Assembly: GCF_006517535.1 (NCBI RefSeq)
Contig: NZ_VHQH01000038.1
Span: 1-64,000, forward strand
Direction: 5' to 3'
DNA length: 64,000 bases
From: Schumannella sp. 10F1B-5-1
Lineage (GTDB): Bacteria > Actinomycetota > Actinomycetes > Actinomycetales > Microbacteriaceae
Made by a program: the position numbers and the translations under genes
Notes under the pieces: generated by a model
What the model was told of the DNA's origin: nothing
Seen by the model: the letters and a program-made list of their open reading frames with translations, nothing else
Databases searched by the model: none
Shown: piece by piece, positions 1 through 9,018 of the stretch
Position numbering within the stretch: the first letter of the stretch is position 1
How the letters are laid out: every line of letters begins with the position of its first letter

Positions 1-446
1 AGAAGGTCGTCGAGGCGAACACGCTGCTCTCGGGGCTCGGCTTCGAGTCGGGCGGTCTCGCCGCCGCGCACGCGATCCACAACGGACTCACCGCCGTGCC
101 GCAGACCCACGGACTCGCGCACGGCCAGAAGGTCAACATCGGCTCGCTCACCCAGCTCGTGCTCGAGGGCGCGCCGACCAGCGAGATCCGCGACTTCGTC
201 GAGTTCACGACCCGCGTCGGGCTGCCGACGACCCTCACCGAGGTCGGGCTCAAGCCGAGCGACGCCGACGAGCTCGCCGCGGTCGCGGCCGCCGCGACCG
301 TGCCGACCGAGACCATCCACTCGATGCCGTTCGAGGTGCGCGCCGCGGACGTCGCGAGCGCCCTCGCGTCGATCGAGGGCTTCGCGCGCCGCGTGCGCGC
401 CGAGGCGGGGCTGCCCGAGCCGGTGGAGTTCCACGCGAAGCACTGA
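1..446 (+). CDS. gldA: Glycerol dehydrogenase, C-terminal part (5' end outside window)
   Basis: This is the last 147 codons of a gene that begins before the window; the reading frame is set by the codon starting at base 3. The family oxidises glycerol to dihydroxyacetone with NAD and is an iron-containing-alcohol-dehydrogenase-fold metalloenzyme. The visible part carries the characteristic stretch SGLGFESGGLAAAHAIHNG followed by THGLAHGQKV. The two histidines in these segments are the family's zinc ligands. The C-terminal helical domain is complete and ends at a TGA at 444-446. The N-terminal nucleotide-binding domain cannot be judged from here. The gene is followed by two hairpin repeats, so it is probably the last gene of its unit. 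Confidence 0.85.
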   Translation, partial: KVVEANTLLSGLGFESGGLAAAHAIHNGLTAVPQTHGLAHGQKVNIGSLTQLVLEGAPTSEIRDFVEFTTRVGLPTTLTEVGLKPSDADELAAVAAAATVPTETIHSMPFEVRAADVASALASIEGFARRVRAEAGLPEPVEFHAKH

Positions 447-461
447 GCGCGCATCCACCTG

Positions 462-598
462 CGAGGGTGGCCACGAACGCACGCGACACGCCGCGGCAGG
501 CGCGCATTCGTGGCCACCCTCGGGCCCGTGGGTTTCGGGGGTGGCCAGAGATGCCCGCGACGCGCCGGTGGCGGTGTGCATTCGTGGCCACCCTCGGG
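462..598. repeat. Two tandem hairpin repeats, family A (GTGGCCACC stem)
   Basis: Copy 1 has arms at 462-480 and 504-522 that read CGAGGGTGGCCACGAA(C/T)GC inverted, a near-perfect 19-bp stem. Copy 2 spans about 536-598 with a weaker left arm (GGGGGTGGCCAGAGATGC) and the same right arm (GCATTCGTGGCCACCCTCG). Both loops contain CGCGAC(A/G)CGCCG. The two copies are offset by about 76 bp. The same element occurs three times at 56313-56517. The 447-687 gap holds nothing else apart from the rlmC promoter. Confidence 0.8.
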
Positions 599-687
599 AG
601 GTTGACGTGGGCGACGGCCGCGCGAGGGGCGGGCGGCATGAGCCGGCGGATGCGGGCGCGGCGGGCATCCCCGCGTAGCCTTCCGGG

Positions 688-1893
688 GTGCGGTGCGACT
701 ACTTCGATGCGGGGCTGTGCCGCGCGTGCTCGCTCATGGGCGTGCCCTACGCGCAGCAGCTCGCCGACAAGCAGCGCGCCGCCGAGTCGACCCTCGCCGA
801 GCACACCGGCCTCGCCTGGCTCGACCCGGTCGCGAGCCCCGAGAGCGGCTACCGCAACAAGGCCAAGATGGTCGTCGGCGGCAGCGTCGCGAAGCCGACC
901 CTCGGCATCCTGGATGCGGCGCAGCGCGGCATCGACCTGCGCGGCTGCGGGCTGCACGACGCGAGGCTGACCGGCGTCATGCCGGTGCTGGCGGACTTCG
1001 TGGGAACCGCGCGCCTCGAGCCCTACGACGTCGTCGCCCGCCGCGGCGAGCTGAAGCTGCTGCTCGCCACCGTCTCGCCCGACGGCGAGCTGCTGCTGCG
1101 ATTCGTGCTGCGTTCGCAGGAGTCGGTGGCGCGCATCCGCAAGCACCTGCCCGCCCTGCGCACCGCGCTGCCGCAGCTGCGCGTCGTGTCGGCGAACCTG
1201 CTGCCCGAGCACCGCGCCGCGATCGAGGGCGAGACCGAGATCCTGCTCGGCGACGAGCAGGTGCTGCCGATGCGCCTCGGATCGCTCGAGCTGCATCTGC
1301 GCCCGCAGGGCTTCTTCCAGACCAACTCGCACGTGGCCGAGCGCCTCTACGCGCACGCGGGGGAGTGGATCGCCGAGCTCGACCCGGCGAGCGTGTGGGA
1401 CCTCTACTGCGGCGTCGGCGGCTTCGCGCTCAGCGCGGCGGCCCCGGGGCGCGACGTCGTCGGCATCGAGCTCAGCGGCGAAGCGATCGCGGCGGCGCAG
1501 TCGGCGGCCCGGGCGAGCGGCGTCGACGGGGTGCGCTTCGAGGCGGCGGATGCGACCACCTGGGCCCCGGGAACCGCGGGGAGCGGCGTGGGCGCGCGCG
1601 CCGGCGCCGGCGCGGGCGTGGGCGCGCACGGCGACGCGGGCACCCGCGCATCCACCGCCCTCACCCTGCCCGAGACGGTGATCGTGAACCCGCCGCGGCG
1701 GGGGATCGGCCCGCTCGCCGACTGGCTGGAGCGCACGCCCGAGGTGCGCTCGGTCGTCTACTCGAGCTGCAACGTCGACTCGCTCGCCCGCGACCTGCGC
1801 GCGATGCCGTCGTTCACGGCGCGCGCGGCGCGGGTGCTCGACATGTTCCCGCAGACCCCGCACAGCGAGGTGCTCGTGCGACTCGAGCGCTGA
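688..1893 (+). CDS. rlmC: 23S rRNA (uracil-C5)-methyltransferase RlmC
   Basis: The enzyme methylates a uracil of 23S rRNA using SAM, corresponding to U747 in E. coli numbering. The protein is about 401 aa and follows RlmC/RumB almost block for block: an N-terminal Fe-S cysteine cluster (C3, C12, C15 in MRCDYFDAGLCRAC, and C in GCGLHD near residue 87), PYAQQLADKQ, YRNKAKMVVGG, the SAM motif WDLYCGVGGFAL, the catalytic VNPPRRG, and YSSCN near the end. A Gly/Ala-rich insert of about 25 residues before the NPPRRG motif is unusual and is probably a surface loop. The GTG start at 688 lies 6 nt after TAGCCT (676-681), which fits a leaderless transcript. Confidence 0.93.
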   Translation: MRCDYFDAGLCRACSLMGVPYAQQLADKQRAAESTLAEHTGLAWLDPVASPESGYRNKAKMVVGGSVAKPTLGILDAAQRGIDLRGCGLHDARLTGVMPVLADFVGTARLEPYDVVARRGELKLLLATVSPDGELLLRFVLRSQESVARIRKHLPALRTALPQLRVVSANLLPEHRAAIEGETEILLGDEQVLPMRLGSLELHLRPQGFFQTNSHVAERLYAHAGEWIAELDPASVWDLYCGVGGFALSAAAPGRDVVGIELSGEAIAAAQSAARASGVDGVRFEAADATTWAPGTAGSGVGARAGAGAGVGAHGDAGTRASTALTLPETVIVNPPRRGIGPLADWLERTPEVRSVVYSSCNVDSLARDLRAMPSFTARAARVLDMFPQTPHSEVLVRLER

Positions 1894-2015
1894 GGCGGCG
1901 CTGCGCGCGCTCGCCGATCGCCCCGACGCCCGAACCGTGGATGCGCGTCCACCGCTGTTACGCCCGGTTGCGCCCCCGACCGGCCGCATCGCCGGTCGCG
2001 GCTAGCGTCGAGGCG

Positions 2016-4046
2016 ATGCCCACGCCCGACAGCACCGCAGCGCCCGACAGCACCGCCGCGCCCGCCCGCGCCCACGACGACACGATCGTCGGCCTCGCGA
2101 CCGAGACCCGCCGTTTCGCGCCGAGCCCCGAGTTCGCCGCGGCCGCCAACGTGACCGCCGCCGACGCCGCGGCGCTGCGCGCGTTCCACGCCGCCGATCC
2201 GGTCGGGTTCTGGGAGCAGCACGCCGCCCGCCTCGACTGGCACACGCCGTGGACGACCGCACACCGTCACGAGCCGACCGATGGCACGAGCATCCCGAGC
2301 ACGACCTGGTTCGAGGGCGGGCGGCTCAATGTCGCCGTGAACGCGGTCGACCGCCACGTGGATGCCGGCCACGGAGACCGCGTCGCCTTCCACTTCGAGG
2401 GCGAGCCGGGCGACCGCCGCAGCCTCACCTACGCCGAGCTGCAGCGCGAGGTCGCGAAGGCTGCGAACGCGCTGACCGCCCTGGGCGTCTCCACGGGCGA
2501 CCGCGTCGTCGTCTACCTGCCGGTGCTGCTCGAGACCGTGATCATCACGCTCGCGATCGCCCGCATCGGCGCCATCCACTCGCTCGTGTTCGGCGGGTTC
2601 TCGGCGGATGCGCTGCGCTTCCGCGTCGAGGACACGGCGGCGAAGCTCGTGGTCACGACCGACGGGCAGTTCCGGCGCGGCAAGGCGGTTCCGGTGAAGG
2701 CGGCCGTCGACGAGGCCGTGGCGGGCGTCGACTCGGTCGAGCACGTGCTCGTGCTGCGCCGCACGGGCGATCAGACTCCGGACATCCCGTGGACCCCCGG
2801 CCGCGACGTCTGGTGGCACGACACCGTCGACGTCGCCTCCGACATCCACGAGCCGGAGTTCTTCGACGCCGAGACGCCGCTGTTCATCATCTACACGAGC
2901 GGCACGACCGGGAAGCCGAAGGGCCTCGTGCACACGAGCGGCGGCTACCTGACGCACGCGAGCTGGTCGTACTGGGCCGTGTTCGACGCGAAGCCCGAGA
3001 CCGACGTCTACTGGTGCACGGCCGACCTCGCCTGGGTCACGGCGCACAGCTACGTGCTCTACGGCCCGCTGACGAACGGCGTCACGAGCGTGATCTACGA
3101 GGGCACCCCCGACACCCCCGACCGCGAACGGCACCTCGAGATCATCGAGCGCTACGGCGTCACGACGTACTACACGGCGCCCACGCTCATCCGCACCTTC
3201 ATGACCTGGTTCCCCGAGGGCCTGCCGGCGGCGCGCGACCTCGGCAGCATCCGCCTGCTCGGCTCGGTCGGCGAGGCGATCAACCCCGAGGCGTGGGTGT
3301 GGTTCCGCGAGCAGTTCGGCGGCGGCCATGCGCCGATCGTCGACACCTGGTGGCAGTCGGAGACGGGCGCCGCGATCCAGGCGCCGCTGCCGGGCGTCGA
3401 CGTGCTCAAGCCCGGATCGTCGCTGCGGGCGCTGCCCGGCTTCCGCACCAAGATCGTGGATGCGGACGGCGTCGAGGTGCCGCACGGCTCCGGCGGCCTG
3501 CTCGTGGTCGAGGGCACCTGGCCGGGCATGTCGCGCACGGTGTGGGGCAACCCCGAGCGCTACCGCGACTCGTACTGGTCGCGCTTCGCCGCGCACGGCT
3601 ACTTCCTCTCCGGCGACGGCGCCAAGTACGACGACGGCGGGGACGTGTGGGTGCTCGGCCGCGTCGACGACGTCATCAACGTCTCGGGCCACCGCCTCTC
3701 GACGATCGAGATCGAGTCGGCGCTGGTCGCGCATCCGCGGGTCGGCGAAGCCGCGGTCGTCGGGGTCGCCGACAGCGTCACGGGCGAGGCGATCGCCGCG
3801 TTCGTGATCGCGAACGGGGATGTCGACCCGGCCGAGCTGCGCGCCCATGTGCGTCGTGCGATCGGCCCGGTCGCGACGCCGAAGCATCTGTTCCTCGTGC
3901 CCGACCTGCCGAAAACCCGCAGCGGCAAGATCATGCGGCGGCTGCTGGTCGACATCGCCGACGGACGCCCGCTCGGCGACACGACGTCGTTGCAGGACGA
4001 GACGGCGCCGGCGCGCATCCAGGAGGTCGTCGCCGCCGCACGCTGA
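2016..4046 (+). CDS. acs: Acetyl-CoA synthetase (AMP-forming)
   Basis: This 676-aa ligase activates acetate to acetyl-CoA through an acetyl-AMP intermediate. It is full length for the family. It carries the AMP-binding motif YTSGTTGKPKG at about residue 292, the WCTADLAWVTAHSYVLYGPL segment, WWQSETGA of the acetate-binding pocket, and the C-terminal TRSGKIMRRLL, whose lysine (about residue 635) is the acetylation-controlled catalytic lysine. The first 40 residues are low-complexity Pro/Ala/Thr. The ATG at 2016 follows TAGCGT (2003-2008) by 7 nt, so the message is probably leaderless. The following gene is on the same strand about 100 bp away, with no sign that the two are linked. Confidence 0.93.
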   Translation: MPTPDSTAAPDSTAAPARAHDDTIVGLATETRRFAPSPEFAAAANVTAADAAALRAFHAADPVGFWEQHAARLDWHTPWTTAHRHEPTDGTSIPSTTWFEGGRLNVAVNAVDRHVDAGHGDRVAFHFEGEPGDRRSLTYAELQREVAKAANALTALGVSTGDRVVVYLPVLLETVIITLAIARIGAIHSLVFGGFSADALRFRVEDTAAKLVVTTDGQFRRGKAVPVKAAVDEAVAGVDSVEHVLVLRRTGDQTPDIPWTPGRDVWWHDTVDVASDIHEPEFFDAETPLFIIYTSGTTGKPKGLVHTSGGYLTHASWSYWAVFDAKPETDVYWCTADLAWVTAHSYVLYGPLTNGVTSVIYEGTPDTPDRERHLEIIERYGVTTYYTAPTLIRTFMTWFPEGLPAARDLGSIRLLGSVGEAINPEAWVWFREQFGGGHAPIVDTWWQSETGAAIQAPLPGVDVLKPGSSLRALPGFRTKIVDADGVEVPHGSGGLLVVEGTWPGMSRTVWGNPERYRDSYWSRFAAHGYFLSGDGAKYDDGGDVWVLGRVDDVINVSGHRLSTIEIESALVAHPRVGEAAVVGVADSVTGEAIAAFVIANGDVDPAELRAHVRRAIGPVATPKHLFLVPDLPKTRSGKIMRRLLVDIADGRPLGDTTSLQDETAPARIQEVVAAAR

Positions 4047-4148
4047 CGCGACGACGGGCCGTGGATGCGCGGGCCGATGCCCGTCGCAGTGTTGCGTCGT
4101 GTTGCGCAGGGATTCGCGCGAGTCGCCGAGGGCGCGGAACATGGCCGC

Positions 4149-5564
4149 ATGACCTCCGCTGACCCGAACGGCGCGCCCAAGCAGATCCGCTTCAACGCGT
4201 TCGACATGAACTGCGTCGCCCACCAGTCCTCGGGACTCTGGCGCCACCCGCAGGATCGCTCGTCGACCTACAACACCCTCGAGTACTGGACCGAGCTGGC
4301 GAAGCTGCTCGAGCGCGGCACCTTCGACGGCATCTTCATCGCCGACGTGCTCGGCACCTACGACGTCTACGGATCGAGCAACGTCGCCGCGATCCGCAAC
4401 GGCGCCCAGGTGCCCGTCAACGACCCGCTCATGCTGGTCAGTGCGATGGCGCTCGTGACCGAGCACCTCGGCTTCGGCGTCACCGCCGGAACCGCCTACG
4501 AGCACCCGTACCCCTTCGCGCGCCGCCTCACGACGCTCGACCACCTCACCAAGGGGCGTGTCGGCTGGAACGTCGTCACCGGCTACCTGCCCAGCGCCGC
4601 CCGCAACATGGGCCACGACGACCAGCTCGAGCACGACGACCGCTACGACCACGCCGACGAGTACCTCGAAGTGCTCTACAAGCTGTGGGAGGGCTCGTGG
4701 GAAGACGACGCCGTCGTCAAGGACCGCGAGTCGGGCGTCTTCACCGACCCGGCGAAGGTGCACGACATCCAGCACCAGGGCAAGCACTTCAGCGTGCCCG
4801 GCATCCACATCTCCGAGCCGTCGCCGCAGCGCACGCCGGTGATCTACCAGGCGGGCGCGTCGTCGCGCGGCATCGCCTTCGCGGCCGGCAACGCCGAGGC
4901 GATCTTCATCGCCGGCCCCTCGAAGGAGGTGCTGAAGTCGACGGTCGGCAAGATCCGGGATGCGCTCGAGGCCGCCGGCCGGCCGCGCGACTCGGCGAAG
5001 ATCTACGCCCTGCTGACGATCATCACTGACGAGACCAGCGAGAAGGCCCAGGCCAAGTACCAGGACTACCTGAGCTACACGAGCGCCGAGGGCGCCCTGA
5101 CGTTCATGTCGGGCTGGATGGGCGTCGATCTGTCGAAGTACGAGCTCGACGAGCCCGTCGGCAACGTCAAGTCGAACGCGATCCAGTCGGTGCTCTCGAA
5201 CCTCGAGCACGAGAAGGAGCTCGGCCGCGAGTGGACCGTCGGCGACCTCGCCCGCGAGGGCGCGATCGGCGGCCTCGGGCCCTACGTCGTCGGCTCGGGC
5301 GAGGAGATCGCCGACCTGCTGCAGGAGTGGGTGGCCGAGACCGACATCGACGGCTTCAACCTCGCCTACGCGATCACGCCCGGCACCTTCGAGGACGTCG
5401 TCGAGCACGTCATCCCGATCCTGCGCGAGCGCGGCGTCTACCCGACCTCCTACGCCGAGGGCACGCTGCGCGAGAAGCTGCACGGTCGCGGCGACCGCCT
5501 GCCCGCCGAGCACAAGGGCGCCGGCTACCGCTGGGGCGCGGCGAACTCGACCGCGCAGGCCTGA
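4149..5564 (+). CDS. NtaA/DmoA-family FMN-dependent monooxygenase
   Basis: This 471-aa protein is a class C flavin monooxygenase of the bacterial-luciferase-like fold, NtaA/SnaA/DszA branch. Family members oxidise aminopolycarboxylates, organosulfur compounds or heterocycles using reduced FMN supplied by a partner reductase. Family signatures visible are FNAFDMNC, LWRHP, FDGIFIADVLG, YEHPYPFARRLTTLDHLTKGR with WNVVTGY, and YQAGASSRGIAFAAGNAEAIF. The substrate cannot be told from sequence. The next gene, 56 bp downstream, is an FMN reductase, which supports a two-component system. The ATG at 4149 is chosen because family homology begins a few residues later; an in-frame start at 4065 would only add low-complexity sequence. 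Confidence 0.9.
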   Translation: MTSADPNGAPKQIRFNAFDMNCVAHQSSGLWRHPQDRSSTYNTLEYWTELAKLLERGTFDGIFIADVLGTYDVYGSSNVAAIRNGAQVPVNDPLMLVSAMALVTEHLGFGVTAGTAYEHPYPFARRLTTLDHLTKGRVGWNVVTGYLPSAARNMGHDDQLEHDDRYDHADEYLEVLYKLWEGSWEDDAVVKDRESGVFTDPAKVHDIQHQGKHFSVPGIHISEPSPQRTPVIYQAGASSRGIAFAAGNAEAIFIAGPSKEVLKSTVGKIRDALEAAGRPRDSAKIYALLTIITDETSEKAQAKYQDYLSYTSAEGALTFMSGWMGVDLSKYELDEPVGNVKSNAIQSVLSNLEHEKELGREWTVGDLAREGAIGGLGPYVVGSGEEIADLLQEWVAETDIDGFNLAYAITPGTFEDVVEHVIPILRERGVYPTSYAEGTLREKLHGRGDRLPAEHKGAGYRWGAANSTAQA

Positions 5565-5620
5565 CCCACCGGGCCGGGCGTCGACCGCCCGGCCCGCCCC
5601 GAGCATCCAGGAGCTGAAGC

Positions 5621-6205
5621 ATGTCCCGTCTGAAGATCGTCGCCGTGAGCGGGAGCCCCACGGCCCCCTCGCGAACCACGGCGCTCGTCGACGACGTGGC
5701 GCGCTCGCTCGCCGAGCAGGTCGACGGCGAGGCGCAGCTCATCGAGCTGGCCCCGCTGCTCGGCCAGCTCGCGCAGGGCGTGTGGCGCACCGAGCTCGGC
5801 GCCGCCGCGCAGGCCGCGCTCGACGAGGTCGAGCAGGCGGACGTGCTGGTCGTCGGCTCGCCCGCCTACCGCGCCAGCTACACGGGCCTGTTCAAGCTGT
5901 TCTTCGACCACATCGGGCAGTACGCCCTGGTCGACAAGCCCATCCTGCTGACCGCGACCGGCGGCAGCGACCGGCACGCGCTGCTCGTCGAGCACCAGAT
6001 GCGGCCGCTGTTCGGGTTCTTCCAGTCGCACACGCTGCCGCTGGGCATCTTCGCCAGCGAGGGCGACTTCGAGAACTACCGCGTGACGAGCGACGACCTG
6101 CGCGCGCGCATCGACCTGTCGATCCGCCGGGCGCTGCCGTTCATCCGCGCGAGCGCCGCCGACCGCGACGCGCTCGCCGTCGGAGCCCGCCCCGACGCGT
6201 TCTGA
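5621..6205 (+). CDS. NAD(P)H-dependent FMN reductase (MsuE/SsuE type)
   Basis: This 194-aa flavodoxin-fold reductase carries the phosphate-binding loop SGSPTAPSRTTALV at its N terminus and the family segments VGSPAYRASYTGLFKLFFDHI and LTATGGSDRHALLVEHQMRPL. Its role is to supply FMNH2 to the monooxygenase encoded just upstream. A clear Shine-Dalgarno sequence (AGGAG, 5609-5613) precedes the ATG. It ends in a region with two hairpin repeats that separate it from the convergent amidotransferase gene. Confidence 0.88.
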   Translation: MSRLKIVAVSGSPTAPSRTTALVDDVARSLAEQVDGEAQLIELAPLLGQLAQGVWRTELGAAAQAALDEVEQADVLVVGSPAYRASYTGLFKLFFDHIGQYALVDKPILLTATGGSDRHALLVEHQMRPLFGFFQSHTLPLGIFASEGDFENYRVTSDDLRARIDLSIRRALPFIRASAADRDALAVGARPDAF

Positions 6206-6247
6206 CCCCGCCCGCCGGTATCGCACCACCCCGCTCCCGCTCCCTGA

Positions 6248-6399
6248 ACGCAATTCAGCACGGATCACGGGCCCGCGCCGACGCGGGCTCACCACGCGCA
6301 TCCGTGCTGAGTTGCGTGCGAGGCTGGCGACGCAATTCAGCATGGATCGCGGTCACGCGCCGACGTGGGGTGATCACGCGCATCCGTGCTGAGTTGCGT
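6248..6399. repeat. Two tandem hairpin repeats, family B (GCAACTCAGCA stem)
   Basis: Copy 1 has arms ACGCAATTCAGCACGGAT (6248-6265) and its inverse ATCCGTGCTGAGTTGCGT (6300-6317). Copy 2 has arms at 6330-6347 and 6382-6399. Stems are about 18 bp with one or two G-T or mismatched pairs, and the centres are about 34 nt. The copies lie between convergent genes. Four further copies are found at 16710, 25298, 25391 and 41708. Confidence 0.88.
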
Positions 6400-6464
6400 C
6401 AGAGTGGGGTTCGTCAGGGGGCGTTCGGGATCGGAGGCGCTGACAGGTCGCGCGGCGCGCCCGC

Positions 6465-7193
6465 TCAGAGGTAGCGCTCGAGGAACGCGCGCAGCAGGTC
6501 GTGAGATGCGCTGACGTCGCGGCTCGCGGCGCGGGCGATCACCGCATCCACCTCGTCGGGCTCGAAGTAGCCGTTCTCGCGGTAGATGCGCACCCGGTGC
6601 GCCAGGTCGTCGAGCGTCAGCTCGGGGTGGAACTGCGTCGCATAGGCGTGCTCGCCCACCCGGAACGCCTGCACAGGCGCGTCGTCGCCGCTCGCCAGCA
6701 GCACGGCGTGCGGCGGAAGGGCGCTGATCGCCTCCTTGTGGCCGACGAAGGCGTGGAAGGTGTCGGGCATCGCGCCGAACACCGGGTCGGCGCGGCCGGC
6801 GTCGGTCAGGTGGATGGGCACCGGCCCGACCGCCTCGCCGTACTGCCGGTCGATCACCGCGCCGACGTAGCGGCCGAGCGTGCCGACGCCGTAGCAGGCG
6901 CCGAAGAACGGCACCTCGCGCTCGAGCACGCGGTCGAGCATCCGCTGCAGCTCGCCCTCGACCCGCCGCTGCGTGGGCGACTTCGACTCCTCGGGGTCGG
7001 TGACCGTGTAGGGGCTGCCGGTGACGACGACGGCCGCGAAGTCGGCCGCATCCAGGCCGGCGAGGCTCGCGCGCTCGGCCCGGTGATGGTGGATGCGCTG
7101 CTCAGGCACCCCGCCGAACCGCGAGATCGCCCGCACCTCCGCAGCGACCGCCGTCTCGTCGTCGCGCGACGTGATCACGAGCACCTTCGGCAT
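6465..7193 (-). CDS. Class I glutamine amidotransferase-like protein
   Basis: This 242-aa stand-alone protein has the class I (triad) amidotransferase fold. The nucleophile is C100 in FFGACYGVG, and the partner residues are H189 and E191 in TQFHPEL. This matches the group of GMP-synthase-like proteins annotated simply as glutamine amidotransferase. No synthetase domain or partner gene is next to it, so the acceptor is unknown. The start at 7193 is 6 nt downstream of TAGGCT on the minus strand (7200-7205), again a leaderless arrangement. Confidence 0.82.
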   Translation of the reverse strand: MPKVLVITSRDDETAVAAEVRAISRFGGVPEQRIHHHRAERASLAGLDAADFAAVVVTGSPYTVTDPEESKSPTQRRVEGELQRMLDRVLEREVPFFGACYGVGTLGRYVGAVIDRQYGEAVGPVPIHLTDAGRADPVFGAMPDTFHAFVGHKEAISALPPHAVLLASGDDAPVQAFRVGEHAYATQFHPELTLDDLAHRVRIYRENGYFEPDEVDAVIARAASRDVSASHDLLRAFLERYL

Positions 7194-7346
7194 ATGCCGA
7201 GCCTAGAGCGGTGCTCGGCAGGAAACAGTGCGATAACAGTGGCGCTCTCCGGGCCTGCACCCCTCGACCGGTCGTTCCGCCGTCGGGTAATATCACGAGG
7301 CTTGCGTCATCCGCGCAGCAACCGCCGTCATCCCACGAAGAAGAGC

Positions 7347-7946
7347 ATGGCCGACGACTCGATCCACCTCAGCCGCGACGCGGCACCCCGCCCCGATGGT
7401 CCGTCGTGGTGGTACCCCGGCGCACCCGGAGCCCGTCAGGCCGAGCCCGAAGAGGCCCGCGAAGTCGAGGGATCCACGCGGTATCCTCGCGGAATGGATG
7501 CTCGGGCGGTCGCCTCGGAGCTCACCGCACGTCTCGCGCAGCTCGGCATCGGGCACAGCGTCGAGGTCGTGCAGGGCGCTCAGGCCGACGGCGTGCTCGT
7601 GCGCAGCCCCTACGCCGACGCGGTGACCGTGGTCGACAACGATGGCAAGTACACGCTCGTCGCCCGCGGCGGTGACGGCGGCGCGAAGCTGGTCGACACC
7701 GAGCTCGCCTCCGAGGCGCCGGTCGAGCTGCTCGCCCTCTACCTCGCGTTCCACTCGCTCTGGGCGATGAAGCGCACCGTCGACCGCCACGGCGCCGAGG
7801 CCGTCGCGCGTCGCATGCCGAACCTGCTCACGCACCAGCAGCTCGTGATCACCTTCATCGCGGCGTCGCTCACCTCGCCCGAAGACGGCATCCGCACCTA
7901 CGCCACGGGCCTCATGACCACGGCGACGAACATGCTGCGCGCCTGA
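7347..7946 (+). CDS. Conserved hypothetical protein
   Basis: I do not recognise this 199-aa protein. Residues 1-48 are Pro/Ala/Asp-rich with a WWYPGAPGA stretch. The rest is a compact, mostly helical alpha/beta domain with the segments VRSPYADAVTVVDNDGKYTLVARG, WAMKRTVDRHG and LTHQQLVITFIAASL. There is no signal peptide or clear membrane span. Two starts are possible. ATG 7347 lies about 54 nt downstream of a good -10, TAATAT (7288-7293). ATG 7494 lies 7 nt after TATCCT (7482-7487), which would give a leaderless 150-aa form. The bases from 7194 to 7346 hold only promoter signals. A strong terminator follows. Confidence 0.6.
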   Translation: MADDSIHLSRDAAPRPDGPSWWYPGAPGARQAEPEEAREVEGSTRYPRGMDARAVASELTARLAQLGIGHSVEVVQGAQADGVLVRSPYADAVTVVDNDGKYTLVARGGDGGAKLVDTELASEAPVELLALYLAFHSLWAMKRTVDRHGAEAVARRMPNLLTHQQLVITFIAASLTSPEDGIRTYATGLMTTATNMLRA

Positions 7947-7975
7947 CCTCGGCACCGCCGACCAGCACGACGCAC

Positions 7976-8007
7976 GAGAGCCCCGCACCGGATGGTGCGG
8001 GGCTCTC
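7976..8007 (+). terminator. Intrinsic terminator-like hairpin
   Basis: A perfect 14-bp stem, GAGAGCCCCGCACC (7976-7989) with its inverse at 7994-8007, closes a GGAT loop. It sits 30 bp after the hypothetical gene. No U-run follows, as is common in such GC-rich genomes. Its symmetry means it could also stop transcription arriving from the opposite strand. Confidence 0.75.
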
Positions 8008-8050
8008 GTCGCGTCAGCCGGCGACTCGATCGCCGCTGGTGCGAACCGTG

Positions 8051-8120
8051 TCAAGGAGTTGCTGTGCCTGCTGTGGCGGATGCGCAACACCAGCATCAGG
8101 AGTTGCAGCAACTCCTTGAG
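8051..8120. repeat. Hairpin repeat, family C (CAAGGAGTTGCTG stem)
   Basis: The arms are TCAAGGAGTTGCTG (8051-8064) and its exact inverse (8106-8119). A second, nested palindrome (AGGAGTTG/CAACTCCT around 8098-8116) lies inside the right half. The element lies between convergent genes. A second copy with a perfect 15-bp stem is at 46143-46213. Confidence 0.85.
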
Positions 8121-8159
8121 ATGGTTCGGCCGCGCGGCGACGTCACGCGTGCAGCGGCC

Positions 8160-9002
8160 TCAGGCCGCCGCGACCTCCGGCTCGGGGGTCGGCTCGCGGT
8201 CTTCGCCGGTGATGCCGCGCGCCTCGAGCGAGTTCTCGACGATCGTGAGGCCCTCGAGGCCGGGCAGGCGGGCGATGTGCGCGTCGATGCCGCGCACGAG
8301 CTTGCGGCCCTCGGAGCCCTGGAACAGGTGGCCCATCACGTGGGTGACCTCGTCGGGCTCGGCGATGGTCGAGCCGACCGGGCCCCAGAACTTGCGCAGC
8401 GCGAAGCGGGCGATGACGCGGGCCTTCTTGCTCTTGGCGAGGCGCTCGCGGGCCTGCGTGGCGTAGAAGGCGACGTGCTTGGTCTCCTGCTGGGCGATGC
8501 GCTTCAGCAGCTCGGCGAGCACCGGGTGGTCGGCGCCCTCGAGCGCGGCGAGGCGGTGGTAGGCGGCGTTGGCCGACCACTCGTTCGCGGCGCCCCAGGC
8601 CATGTGCACGGCGGCGAAGTCGATGCCGATGAGGTTCGAGCCGAACGACTGCTTGATCGGGTCGAGGCGGTCCTTGAAGCCGAGCTTGAGGCGCTTGGCC
8701 TTGAGGGCGCTGTAGTCGACGTGGATGCCGTGGCGCTCGAGCACGGCCGACAGGGCCTCGCCGTGCCAGAACTCCTCGCGGTTCCACATCGTCATGAACG
8801 CCGCGATCTCGGGCTCCTTGTGCGACGGCGTGGTGAGCATGTCGCGCAGGTAGCAGACCGTGTGGTACTCGACGTCGCACATGTAGCGCAGGCTGCGCAG
8901 CACGTGGTCGGGGAGGGGGTTGCGCTCGAACTCGTCGAAGTCGAGGTCGCTCCAGCCGACGGCGTCGGAGGCCCGGGTGTACTTGACGATGTCGAATGCC
9001 AT
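8160..9002 (-). CDS. Ferritin-like diiron protein (metal ligands intact)
   Basis: This 280-aa protein has a four-helix ferritin-like core with the complete diiron ligand pattern: E45 (DVEYHT), E77 and H80 (EEFWH), E141 (ANEWS), E173 and H176 (QQETKH). It most resembles ferritin-like oxygenases or acyl-ACP-desaturase-type proteins, which use O2 at a diiron site. Substrate and reaction are not shown by sequence. It is the third gene of an operon, 16 bp after the acyl-CoA reductase-HAD gene, and its paralogue is the first gene. That context suggests action on a fatty alcohol, aldehyde or ether lipid. The C-terminal 20 residues are Glu/Pro/Ala-rich and probably disordered. Confidence 0.78.
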   Translation of the reverse strand: MAFDIVKYTRASDAVGWSDLDFDEFERNPLPDHVLRSLRYMCDVEYHTVCYLRDMLTTPSHKEPEIAAFMTMWNREEFWHGEALSAVLERHGIHVDYSALKAKRLKLGFKDRLDPIKQSFGSNLIGIDFAAVHMAWGAANEWSANAAYHRLAALEGADHPVLAELLKRIAQQETKHVAFYATQARERLAKSKKARVIARFALRKFWGPVGSTIAEPDEVTHVMGHLFQGSEGRKLVRGIDAHIARLPGLEGLTIVENSLEARGITGEDREPTPEPEVAAA

Positions 9003-9018
9003 GCGCGATCGCGGATCC

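Noticed and set aside
1758-5606. Open minus-strand frame of over 1200 codons
   Set aside because: It is antisense to acs and the monooxygenase, its translation is Arg/Ala/Asp-rich without motifs, and GC-rich DNA lacks stops in such frames.
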